From Apostichopus japonicus (taxonomy: Eukaryota; Echinodermata; Holothuroidea; Aspidochirotida; Stichopodidae): 64,000 nt of DNA. Within the stretch, counting starts at the first letter, position 1. Each line of letters opens with the position of its first letter. The DNA lies in assembly GCF_037975245.1 (NCBI RefSeq), contig NC_092572.1:4857501-4921500 (forward strand), given 5' to 3'. The notes below the pieces were generated by a model, which worked only from the letters and a program-made list of their open reading frames with translations, was not told where the DNA came from and made no database searches. Below are positions 47,401 through 57,412 of this stretch, piece after piece. The translations under genes were made by a program, and so were the position numbers.

Positions 47401-50400
47401 CTACATCTTCCCTTATTAATTGCTTAGTTTTAGTTTCACGGTCGAGAATCGTATCACGAAGTGTCGATAAATCGATAAATGAATTGAATAGAAGTATGTT
47501 AACAAACAAACGCTCAGCAGGACGTGAAAGCCATCTTTTGTATTTACAAAGTTTTAGAAATGAATAAATCAATTTGTAACAGATTGAGACATTATTGTTA
47601 CGTTAGCTTAACGTTATAGATTTTGTTGTTAATAATTTATATTTCCAAACGCCTTTAAGCAATCTGATGAATACATGACAACAAATGGGCATGTACACTG
47701 TTCGATAACAGAGTGCTTTCAATTGCTAGTTGTTGAAAAGGATTTCCCCAACAAAAAAGTTAACGCTTGGCATATGAAAGAGGAACATAATATTCTAAGC
47801 ACGGTTTCTATACAGTTTTCTAAATTTACTTCCCATTTCCTATACTTGCATCTCATAAATTGATTATGTTATCGTCATTTGTATATTGTTAACCCAGCAT
47901 CCACTAAGGTAGAGTTGAAAACCTATTGAATCCGAGGTCAAAACCATAAAAGAGTGCAAAGTGAAGTAAAAACAAACTATTTTGCTGCCAGTGTGCAACT
48001 ATGACGTCACTCATGTACTCATCTAAGTTCAATTATGGTACAACTTATGACAGTTTGTGATATCTATATTTTGAATTCATGCAAGAATTGCAAGTTTCAC
48101 CAGACTGATTAAAATATGGTTCTCTCTCATTAATAATAACCTCCATTCTCCCTTTGGGTTATCACTCTAGTTCAATATAAGTATACCTACGATTAATGTA
48201 ACATATTGAGATAACTATGGTACATTTGTCCATGTAATTGGTGGATATTCAATACGTTGAGTTTTCTCGTTTATTTATGCATGACTTGTGATTATAATAA
48301 TGAGACGAAGCGTCTGTGTGACAATATATTAAAATGGAATCAAATGAATTGACGTATCTATCATTTCAATCTCATATCCCTAAAGGTGTATTTTTAATTT
48401 ATACTTTAGTCAAAGCTTGATACCGATGATACTTATTTTGAGACTTAATATGTTAAACAAACGCAAATATCTCTTTTATATTCGATTATAGCGTCCTGAA
48501 CTTTGTTCACTAGTCAACTTAATATCGTTTGTATTAATTTCTCGACCTTTTTAAAAAAAAATAACGTTACTGCAACACTTCCTTTCAATAAAAAAAATTC
48601 ATGATTTGTAAATTGTTATGAAATGATTTTTACCCAAAGCATCATTTGGGGTGGCACCTTCTTCGCAAGAAGCAGTCATAACTACTTCAACGGATTTGGA
48701 AACATCACCACGAAAGATATTTAGCTGTACCCATCGACCTTCCGAGGTCATAAATAGACCTATACGTAAGTATATACAATAACACTTTAATTGTTTAAAC
48801 AGCTTGAATCATAAAATAGTAAACAGAAAGAGAGAGTTCTAACAACTATACTTTCTCTTTATGTGTTATCATTTGTTGAATATAGTCTGATTTATTGTGA
48901 TTGTCGGACTCCTGCCGGAGCTATCAGCCCATACTTTCAAATATTTGTATTTGTAGTAGTACGGGAATATATGTAAGGTCTCGACTGAGCGTCACATATT
49001 TTGCGAAACCACAGTTTACACAGGTGACGAACATACTATGTTATTACTTTCTATAACGATTACATCACCTGATAGTCTTGAAGCGGGATCAGATCTACAG
49101 TTCTGATGACACTAAAATTCATAAATATTCATGATTTTTATTACAATTTAATTCATCTTTAAGCCAACCAATCGAAAATATTAGCTCTAACTATGAAGTA
49201 CAAACCTTCTTCATTGTACATTACGGTATCTTGTACAAACAATAGGTTGGAGCTTAAATTCATGATTGACATTCATTGATTTCGTTATTGACTGAGGTCT
49301 GACGTCATTGCCTAACCTTTCCACAAAACTATGATGGGTCGTTTGTCAGATCTATCTGTTTATCCTTCGTCTTTGCCAGTAAAAGGGTTTTAAGTATAAA
49401 TGTTATAAATATTCTTTTGAAGTCTGCCGTCATGTTTTCGTAGGTCTCACAATAGGTGATGGAAAAAGATGATGGAGAAAATAAAAGTTAAAAGTTAAAC
49501 GATATTATCGATGTTCGATTTTTAAATGGATTCATAACTTTTGTCTGTATATTGTCCACAATTGCTCAGGGTAAACAGAGTTATAGTACAATGTTGTAAA
49601 GTGAATAAAAAATTATTAACGACAGACAGACAACGTTACAAACGGAGATTACTTTTATGGTATCTCGATGGGTATATTGTCTACAATCTCAAATGGAAAA
49701 TAAACAACTGCAGGGGGACTCGGTGATTTCATCTAGGGTAGCTGTGAGGGGGATGAAAATCGTTTACAGAGAAAGTTAAGTTATTACTAATAAGGATTAC
49801 TAGTACACTAATCGGTGCTCACTCTATTCTTTCAAATATTTTCAAATATTTAACTGCTTAGCTTTAAATACATCAACATTCATCATTATTTTGCGTACCA
49901 TCCTAAAACAAACTGCTCTGCACAAGATATCGGTACGACGAGAACAGTGTGTTTATCATCAAGTAACTGCATTGCCAGCTTACCACTAAACATTGCACTA
50001 ATACCTTTATTGACAACGTTATTTATAGTGCGCTCACATTGTAAGTTTAATACACGCGCACGGTTTTGTTAAAAGGTAAAGTTGGTATTGCTCTTAATCC
50101 GAAATCCATTCCAATTGAATGTGATGGTGACATTTCTTTCTTGATCTTTCAGAGTTGCCGGTGCCGCATTCAATTACATACGGCAGTGTCGAACCAGATG
50201 AAGGAAATTATGCCTCTGAGATTGGATATGCTAATACAGATAGAGTAACTGTCAGTAGTGAAGACACAGAGAATACTAAAGGTAGCATTGATGAGGAAAC
50301 AGCTGGACCAACTTCGGCTATAATTCATTTTGTTGGTGATGATAATAGCGATGGTGATAGTAGCGGGGCTGAAATTGAAAGTAATGCAGTAACTAGTGCA

Positions 50401-51815
50401 CATTCTAGTGGTGATGGTAGTGGTGGCAATAGCGACCATAACAGTGGCGGGGCTGCGAATGAGAGTAATGCAGTAATTAGTGCAGTTTCTAGTGGTGATG
50501 GTAGTGGTGGCAATAGCGACGATAACAGTGCAGGCGCAGCGAGTGGGAGTAATGCAGTAGCTAGTGCAGTTTCTAGTGGTGATGGTAGTGGTGGCAATAG
50601 CGACCATAACAGTGCAGGGGATGCGAGTGGGAGTAATGCAGTAACTAGTGCAGTTTCTAGTGGTGATGGTAGTGATGGCAATAGCGACCATAACAGTGGC
50701 GGGGCTGCGAGTGGGAGTAATGCAGTAACTAGTGCAGTTTCTAGTGGTGATGGTATTAGTGGCAATAGCGACCATAACAGTGCAGGGGATGTGAGTGGGA
50801 GAATGCAGTAGCTAGTGCAGTTTCTAGTGGTAATGGTAGTGGTGGCAATAGCGACCACAACAGTGGCGGGGCTGCAAGTGAGAGTAATGCAGTAACTAGT
50901 GCAGTTTCTAGTGGTGATGGTAGTGGTGGCAATAGCTACGATAACAGTGGCGGGGCTGCGAATGGGAGTAATGCAGTAATTAGTGCAGTTTCTAGTGGTG
51001 ATGGTAGTGGTGGCAATAGCGACGATAACAGTGCAGGCGCAGCGAGTGGGAGTAATGCAGTAACTAGTGCAGTTTCTAGTGGTGATGGTAGTGGTGGCAA
51101 TAGCGACCATAACAGTGCAGGGGATGTGAGTGGGAGTAATGCAGTAGCTAGTGCAGTTTCTAGTGGTGATGGTAGTGGTGGCAATAGCGACCATAACAGT
51201 GCAGGGGATGCGAGTGGGAGTAATGCAGTAGCTAGTGCAGTTTCTAGTGGTGATGGTAGTGGTGGCAATAGCGACCATAACAGTGGCGGGGCTGCGAGTG
51301 GGAGTAATGCAGTAACTAGTGCAGTTTCTAGTGGTGATGGTATTAGTGGCAATAGCGACGATAACAGTGCAGGCGCAGCGAGTGGGAGTAATGCAGTAAC
51401 TAGTGCAGTTTCTAGTGATGATGGTAGTGGTGGCAATAGCGACCACAACAGTGGCGGGGCTGCGAGTGAGAGTAATGCAGTAACTAGTGCAGTTTCTAAT
51501 GGTGATGGTATTAGTGGCAATAGCGACAATAACAGTGCAGGGGATGCGAGTGGGAGTAATGCAGTAGCTAGTGCAGTTTCTAGTGATGATGGTAGTGGTG
51601 GCAATAGCGAAGATAATAGTGTCGGGGCTGCGAGTGGGAGTAATGCAATAACTAGTGCAGTTTCTAGTGTCGATGGTAGTGATGGCAATAGCGACGATAA
51701 CAGTGCCGGGGATGCAAGTGGAAGTAATGCAGTAACTAATGCAGTTTCTAGTGGTGATGGTAGTAATGGCAATAGCGACGATAACAGAGGCGGTGCTGCA
51801 AATGGGAGTTTCTAG
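44342..51815 (+). CDS. Secreted Ser/Gly/Asn/Asp-repeat protein (three exons; 1-nt frameshift)
   Basis: Exons 44342-44453, 48640-48765 and 50153-51815 are joined by GT-AG sites in phase 1 throughout. Exon 1 encodes a signal peptide: from the inner ATG (44399) it reads MTLVLLLFGLSTWLNVVD, and the splice adds A-S, a good signal-peptidase site; the outer ATG (44342) adds a 19-residue basic N-terminus. Exon 2 is Ser/Thr-rich. Exon 3 has about 75 acidic non-repeated residues, then 17 full 28-residue repeats (AV(T/A)SAVSSGDGSGGNSD, then (H/D)NS(A/G)G(D/A)AS(G/E)SN), and ends AANGSF-stop. At about 50801 one T is missing, closing the frame at 50811 (298 residues). With that base counted, the exons total 1,902 nt (633 residues). 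Intact repeats on both sides argue for a recent loss or a sequence error. The family is unrecognised; an extracellular matrix, mucus or adhesive role is only a guess from composition. Confidence 0.7.
45013..45275. repeat. 18-bp minisatellite in intron 1 of the secreted-repeat gene
   Basis: Imperfect tandem copies of AGTGCACT(A/G)AAGTGATAT, mixed with shorter AGTGA units. It gives rise to His-Phe-Ser-Ala-Leu-Tyr-like frames on the minus strand that are not genes. Confidence 0.9.
45535..46330. repeat. Segmental duplication related to copy A, with an inserted element
   Basis: 45540-45720 matches 37780-37910, and 46265-46310 (ACTGTCTTATATCGTTACCTAC) matches 37935-37965. Between the matching parts about 540 bp are inserted, including the inverted-repeat element at 45925-46205. 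This dates that insertion as later than the duplication. Confidence 0.6.
45925..46205. mobile_element. Inverted-repeat element with GGATCGAAAC termini
   Basis: GTTTCGATCCTAGCAGGA at 45927-45944 is the near-exact reverse complement of TCCTGCTCGGATCGAAAC at 46181-46198. The outward-reading ends contain a GGATC-GAAAC stem-and-core arrangement reminiscent of hammerhead-like motifs in Penelope-type elements. The interior has no coding capacity. Classification is tentative. Confidence 0.45.
48640..48765 (+). CDS. Exon 2: Ser/Thr-rich segment
   Basis: A 126-nt exon, acceptor TTTTTACCCAAAG, donor TATAC|GTAAGT, phase 1 at both ends. It encodes VAPSSQEAVITTSTDLETSP and then a basic stretch ending EVINRPI. 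It resembles the phase-1 stalk exons of the lectin gene in type, though not clearly in sequence. Confidence 0.6.
50153..51815 (+). CDS. Exon 3: acidic leader and 28-residue repeats
   Basis: The acceptor is TTTCTTGATCTTTCAG. The first 75 or so residues are non-repetitive and acidic (YGSVEPDEGNYASEIGYANT, then EDTENTKGSIDEETAGPTSA). The repeats run to the TAG at 51813-51815. AATAAA at about 51993-51998 is a suitable poly(A) signal. The non-repeated leader, splice signal and terminal stop all support the plus strand as the coding one. Confidence 0.75.
50379..51812 (+). repeat. 84-bp tandem array, 17 full copies plus a partial
   Basis: The landmark GTAATGCAGTAA recurs at about 50381, 50465, 50549 and so on to about 51724, spaced 84 bp except for one 83-bp unit at the frameshift. 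Three subtypes are interspersed, differing at the end of the unit (GCGGGGCTGCG, GCAGGCGCAGCG, GCAGGGGATGCG). That pattern is expected from unequal crossing-over and conversion. Confidence 0.95.
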
Positions 51816-51992
51816 ATAGCAGTGTGAAGTGGAAGTAGTACAGAGTGTACAGTACTACAGTGGCAGTAAAACTGGTTATAATTGCGTTGCGGAACTTGGT
51901 GGGACTACAATGATATAAATTATCGAATTGTGAAGGTACCTGCAAGTAGTATTACAGTAGCGTGTCGGGGATGTCGCCAAGCCCTTGATTAA

Positions 51993-51998
51993 AATAAA
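51993..51998 (+). terminator. Poly(A) signal of the secreted-repeat gene
   Basis: This canonical AATAAA is about 180 bp after the TAG of the repeat exon and the first good hexamer downstream. Confidence 0.5.
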
Positions 51999-52086
51999 AT
52001 CAGTCGGACGCATGATTGGTTTTAGTGGGATTACCTATAGTATTCTTTAGCAGAGGAAGAATAGTTTTAACCAACGTATAGTCAGG

Positions 52087-52092
<6 letters not shown>

Positions 52093-52168
<76 letters not shown>
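52093..52168. repeat. TA microsatellite
   Basis: About 75 bp of uninterrupted (TA)n about 280 bp after the repeat gene's stop. Confidence 0.95.
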
Positions 52169-52170
<2 letters not shown>

Positions 52171-53890
52171 ATGGTTATATACGTCTGGAATTAAGTATAG
52201 ATATAGAGCAGCAACGTATACTTATTATGCATGGGAATATTTTATTGCTTTCAGTTTTAGATGGAGGTTGACGCATATTGACCATTATAAGAATAGGATA
52301 TAACACTAGTTGTATGTAACGTGTGTTCGCTATGGATGAGAATCAGATGCATAGTCAGTGTGGGTAGGCTAATGTTAAGTATTTTGTGATGGAAGATTGA
52401 AAGATAGTACAACCAGCATTGATGGGTATGTCATTCAGTATGAAGTGATCAAGTATCTCATACTTCCTATTAGCGATGTTGAGTAATGTGATGCAAATTC
52501 TTTTGTTTAAAATGATTAATGCATCCTGATTTACAACTGTAGTACACATTACATAGAATGCATTTAAAATTGAATAGCTGCATAATGGATTTAAATAATT
52601 GACTTTATTTCACTACCCTCCAGGTTCAAAATTCATGTGAATAAAATACTATTTTACTTAAAACTATATGTTTTCTTCTCATCTAAACGATTTATCAATA
52701 TGATCATTCGCAGGAAGAATAATAGGAAAGTAAAACACAAAAATCAGTCCCGATTCCTATATGTAAAGCAGTAGAAGGTTTATAGGGTAGTTTTTTATGT
52801 TTGTTTGAAATGAAGATTACTTTAATTTCTAAGATATTAACGAATTTGCCTTGATGAAAAAGTCAAGTAGCGGTTTAAATGGAAACATAACAGCTGTTTG
52901 CAAATGATCCATTAAAGCTGGTCACTTGTAGGAAATAACTGAAATCATTCTCATTATGTGGATGAGGTCTCTTTTGCAGTCATTGACAGAGGTAGAATAT
53001 TAGTACTCTATGAAAATTCGAAGTACTAATATGATGATGTTGGTCATTTGGTCGATCTCCCGGTTGACTCGGACTAGTCGACAAGACCCTTTGGAGAATC
53101 GACTTATCTTTTATTCCAAAGGGCCATGTCTTCATACGATTGAGAATGTCTATTTGAAAAAATCTCAAAATTTTGACACGTCTTGCTTTAAAGACAACAT
53201 CACCTGATATTTCGAGCTAATAATGAAATTGACTAAATATCATCTGAGGTCACGGAGTAATTATTTTATGGTGTCTGGCTGTCCCTTAGTGATCGTTGGA
53301 ATATTGATCTGAGATATGGATTTTCAGCTGCTTCCATATTTGCTTCTTGGTTACTTACACCAGAGTTGATTAAGTCGACTTATGTTGATTATTCTATTGT
53401 CATGAAGGTGGACATCCTCAACCAAATGTGAAGGGTAATATGTCGCCGCATTTCTGTACATCTTAAGGTAGACACCGAGCACAAGAGAGAACCATTGTAT
53501 TTTCTGCTAATATCGATTTTGGTTAGTTTAGGGCTAACACATTTGTCAGAGTAGGTTGAAGCAAAGAAGTTGATTTTTTAATGATGTTGAACTTGGTATT
53601 GTTAAAGCTATTCTTGCTTTCATTGACAAATGCAGTATTTTCCTATCCTGTTATCATCAGCTATTCAGTAAGGAACGTATATTACATTGTTTATGTGTTG
53701 CTGAAATATATATTGGCTGGAAGTTTTTGAAGGCAAAAAAGCGTCCGAATTGTGTTCTCAAGATAGTGAGCTTTTGTACTTGCGATGATGAAGGGTAATG
53801 ACCAGTAGCTGGTCCTGGCGTGAGGAATAGGCTACTCTGAAAAGTCTGGATTAAGCTCTTCCAACGTATTTTTTTAAGGAAAATTTATGT
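52169..53890. other. Stretch without recognisable gene
   Basis: The open frames are short and have no domain or splice support. Parts near 53.2-53.8 kb may be an eroded mobile element, but no conserved motif could be named. Confidence 0.4.
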
Positions 53891-53899
53891 TGTTAAAGC

Positions 53900-54550
53900 T
53901 GACAAATAAGTATAACCAAAGGGGTAGAAATGAATATTTCATTATTAGTTCGATTTAAGTATCAATCCAACAGGAATATGCGTTAACCGTTACAGATTGC
54001 AACCATTTAGATGACGTTATGTCGTCTTGTTCTGTTTTGATGAACCACATATCTTTAACAAAACGCGCAAACGGCATTTAAAACAAAAGAACTTTATGTT
54101 TAATTACATACGCTGCAAGCTTATTATGAAATGGATGGTGCATTTGGTTAAGGTGACATAAAAAGGGACATACGTCAAATCGTACGGTTGGTAATTGTGA
54201 GAGAAAGCTACTTCTATTGTATTATTTGAATATTTGTCTTAGGTTGTTATAGCAACTGAAGATATAAATTTTACATGAATTTGGTTCAAAGGAAGGACAT
54301 GTAGTCAGTTTTCATTTCTGATACATTTTTAAATCAAACGTCTCTTGTTGAAGAACCGGGTTCACTGCCATGTGGTTGCTGTTACGTCGGCTATCATTTC
54401 GATTAAATGGGACTATTGCATCAGGTTTTCATTCCCAACCGTTCTGTTACTTGGATTAAATACAACCACATTTGCTCAACTGCAATTACATTCACGGTGA
54501 TGCTGTTAATATCAGCCGTGTTGCAAAGTACACTCACATCTTTCATTTTC
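53900..54550. repeat. Segmental duplication, copy C
   Basis: Matches copy A (38265-38830) over most of its length and copy B (43870-44170) in part. Its left edge (about 53890-53930, GTATAACCAAAGGGG) also matches 31945-31965. About 2 kb further on, 55985-56115 matches 33715-33845, so a larger ancient duplication is likely. Confidence 0.6.
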
Positions 54551-54875
54551 TTCAATCAGAATTACGTTTAATCTACGTTATTTATTTGCCAAACGTACAA
54601 TACTGATTTATATAAGCTTAGATTAAATCGTTTTAATATATTATAATCAAAAGAAACATCTTCAAGCTGTCGCATCAGAAAACCAGATAACACTTTCAAA
54701 AGAGCAAATTTGTATTCGTTATGTAACTAGCACTGCAATAAACTTACGAACTAACATGATACTGTCAAACATGACTACGGCAAACCCTTCTCAACTAACC
54801 ATGTATTCAGAAAAACGAACATTTTCTTCTGGCTACATCACATCATATATACTGTATACTGAAATATCTACCAAG

Positions 54876-55002
54876 TAACAATGATCAGCTGGACATGGAG
54901 CAAAGAAACACATTTGCAAAGGGATGCCAGTTAAATTCCCAAAATGGGAATGAAGATGAGTTGTATGAAATGCAAAACCTGGTAGCCACAACATCACAAG
55001 TG
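54876..55002 (+). CDS. Orphan exon candidate
   Basis: Between a CTACCAAG acceptor and a CAAGTG|GTAAGA donor, one frame is open across the whole 127 nt and reads like protein: NNDQLDMEQRNTFAKG, then NEDELYEMQNLVATTSQV. The acidic ELYEMQNL stretch looks like a cytoplasmic-tail or linker segment with a tyrosine. No partner exons were found within reach, and no family was recognised. Confidence 0.35.
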
Positions 55003-55222
55003 GTAAGAGGTAACTATAAAGGGACTATTTGTAACTGACTGAGCAATTCCATCAAACCCTTCCGTCATTTGGGATTCTAATTTCAATAAAGGACATCCGC
55101 TAGACATCCCCTCTTAGTGTTGTGAATGTTTTTATTATGTTGCATTGGTGTGGGAGGGGGAAAGGGCACCCGATACGCATAGCTCGCACAGGAACTACGG
55201 TCCATGTCCTATAACACATTTA

Positions 55223-55612
55223 CGAACACAAATTAGTTATTACTGATGCACGGTTGTGGGACATGAACAGTAGTTGCTGTTCCAACCATGGAGTGCGAGT
55301 TCATTAATACGCGACTCTAAAAAGAAGTTGTATCTAGTCGTTTTATGCTATATGTAGGCCTATGGATACACCTGGACATGGCCTTTCTTCATTCTCGGCA
55401 TGACAAATTGGCGTACTTTATAGAGAGGTGTGAACTGGATTCAACCGGTACCGTACCTCCTTTACTTCAAACACATAGCTAATACAGTAACTACTGGTGC
55501 CACCTGTAACACATGTTACTACTGTTCATGTCCCACAACGGTGCATCAGTAATTACTACTTTGTGTTCGTAACACGGTAACATACGTTACAGGTGGCACC
55601 AGTAGTTTCTGT
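55223..55612. mobile_element. Nested inverted-repeat element
   Basis: Arm 55223-55274 is the imperfect reverse complement of 55518-55569, sharing TTGTGGGACATGAACAGTA and its complement. A second, overlapping inverted pair (55484-55519 and 55577-55612) shares CTACTGGTGCCACCTGTAAC. The interior has no coding capacity. It resembles a foldback or MITE-type non-autonomous element. Confidence 0.65.
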
Positions 55613-55619
55613 ACTAACT

Positions 55620-57239
55620 ATAATTTATATGAGTATCGGCTAGGAAGGGTGAAGTTGTTCTCACCGTTGGGGCTCGACCGACGCACATCCTTGACCAGAT
55701 TGTTTAGGGTAAACTAAATGCGTTACCTATATCCATTCATTGTTACGGATGATTACTATCATAAAATAGTACGGTAACTGCTTCTTGCACCTTAATCAGT
55801 CAGAATAATCTCACATTCATTTTACTCGCAATTGTTTGATTACCAAAGTAGTTAAATTGTATTTTATGTTTGCTTTTGACAAAATAGGGACGTGGAAACG
55901 GTAGTTAACTAACACAGAACTTTCATCAATTGTTAACAGTACTGCAGAAGAGCATTACTTATTTATATTGCTGTATTTCAATAATGTATGGACGCATATT
56001 AAATAGTTTCATAACATGGTGGACCTAATCATTTAATGTGATGACTTTTTTTCGTAACATATACGTTGTCGATACCTTCGTTCCAACTATTCAAATAATG
56101 CGCAGATGACCTGTTTTATTGTTTTAAACACTGGGTTGCCTACGTTACTTAAATTTAACATCTAATCAGACATTACAGGAAATCATCATTTCTAACGGAT
56201 AAAACAGATGGTGAGTACTTGAGGTGATGCTAGTTATCTCTATTAAACTGAAACAGTTATGCTTTTGATAATGGTGTCAAATAGAGAAAAATAGGAAAAT
56301 GATGAAAGTCATGACAATCTTTAATAACGTCAAGCAATTTTCATTCATGATTAAATTACAAAAGATGTCAAGGAATGCCTCCTCGTTGGAGACGTACGTG
56401 TGTCTAATTTTCTAACGCATTGCAAACATGCCATCCGAGACCATGATATCCTTTTCGTTCCTATTTCGGTTGAGTCAGTTGCAACGGAGGACTGGTTGAA
56501 AGTAGAGAGGTGTGGAGATTGCTTTATCAGCCTCTACCCTTTGCCTTTCGAAATTACATAAATCAAGAAATCAAATTAAATGACGAAATTAGCAGATTTG
56601 ACAAAGGAGTCTGTGCAGTAGGGATTATGAACTAAAGTATCGAAAACTAAAAGTGAAATAATGTTTTATTTGTCACATAATTTTAAGTCACGTTTCTTTT
56701 CTATGCAAAAATTAAATTAAAATCATCCTTTAAGTTCTTTTTATAGTCAAAATGTTTAACAGTTAGAGCATTTATTTTTTGTTCATGTCATAATTTAAAG
56801 TAATTTTGGATACAAGCTAAAAGTCGTGGTCTCAATATAACATTCCATATTACTTTACAACAAATCAATTTTTTTGCTATATGTGGAAATTTACATCATA
56901 TTGTCTCTCGTGGGATCTGATCCGCGTTTACACTACAATTAAAGGACTTCAAAACCCGGGGTTCAATATTGTGCTCGGGTTCCAATGAAAACGGAGCTTT
57001 AGTTATTTAAACTGAAAGATAGAAGTTACTGTTCGATGGATATAGATGCATCTTATAAGAAGAGAAGTATATACATTCTCGAACATATGACATATGGCAT
57101 TCATTGCTTGGATGTATTTGGTTTAAGATAACTATCCATTCCGGAGTATAAAAAAAAGAACAGAAAATAAGTTAATTGTTAACTAGAACAGCCTGACACG
57201 ATTATTTCATTTGAAAGAGATCTCAATTTATAAGTATCT
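55620..57239. other. Intergenic stretch before the lectin gene's 3' end
   Basis: No gene is supported. It includes the 55985-56115 block that matches 33715-33845. The lectin gene's 3' UTR should occupy the upper end, but I see no unambiguous AATAAA on the minus strand close to the stop. Confidence 0.4.
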
Positions 57240-57412
57240 TCAACGTTCACAAATAAAATACAGAGGCTCATTGCAAGGGTAATCACGGTAGCCACCAATA
57301 TTATTTATTAAGGCACAATCTTGATCTCCCCTACCATCTGTGTTACCATTTGGTTCATCTTCAATCCAGTGGACATACGCTGGTGATCTCCCATCCTCGT
57401 ACCTCCATTCTC
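57240..57412 (-). CDS. C-type lectin domain, C-terminal half and stop
   Basis: The minus-strand acceptor TTCAAG gives GGA-GAA-TGG across the junction. It contains WIEDEPNGNTDGRGDQDC and the terminal Cys pair, and ends at TGA (57240-57242). EPN suggests mannose-type ligands by family knowledge; the replaced WND is a caution. Confidence 0.85.

Noticed and set aside
47333-47572. Overlapping 71- and 79-codon frames on opposite strands
   Set aside because: Both look weakly protein-like, but neither has splice partners or a recognisable family. It may be transposon debris.
50325-51772. Long minus-strand open frames of 373 and 278 codons in the tandem array
   Set aside because: They are shadows of an 84-bp repeat. 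The plus strand has a signal peptide, splice acceptor, non-repeated leader, stop and poly(A) signal; the minus strand has none of these.
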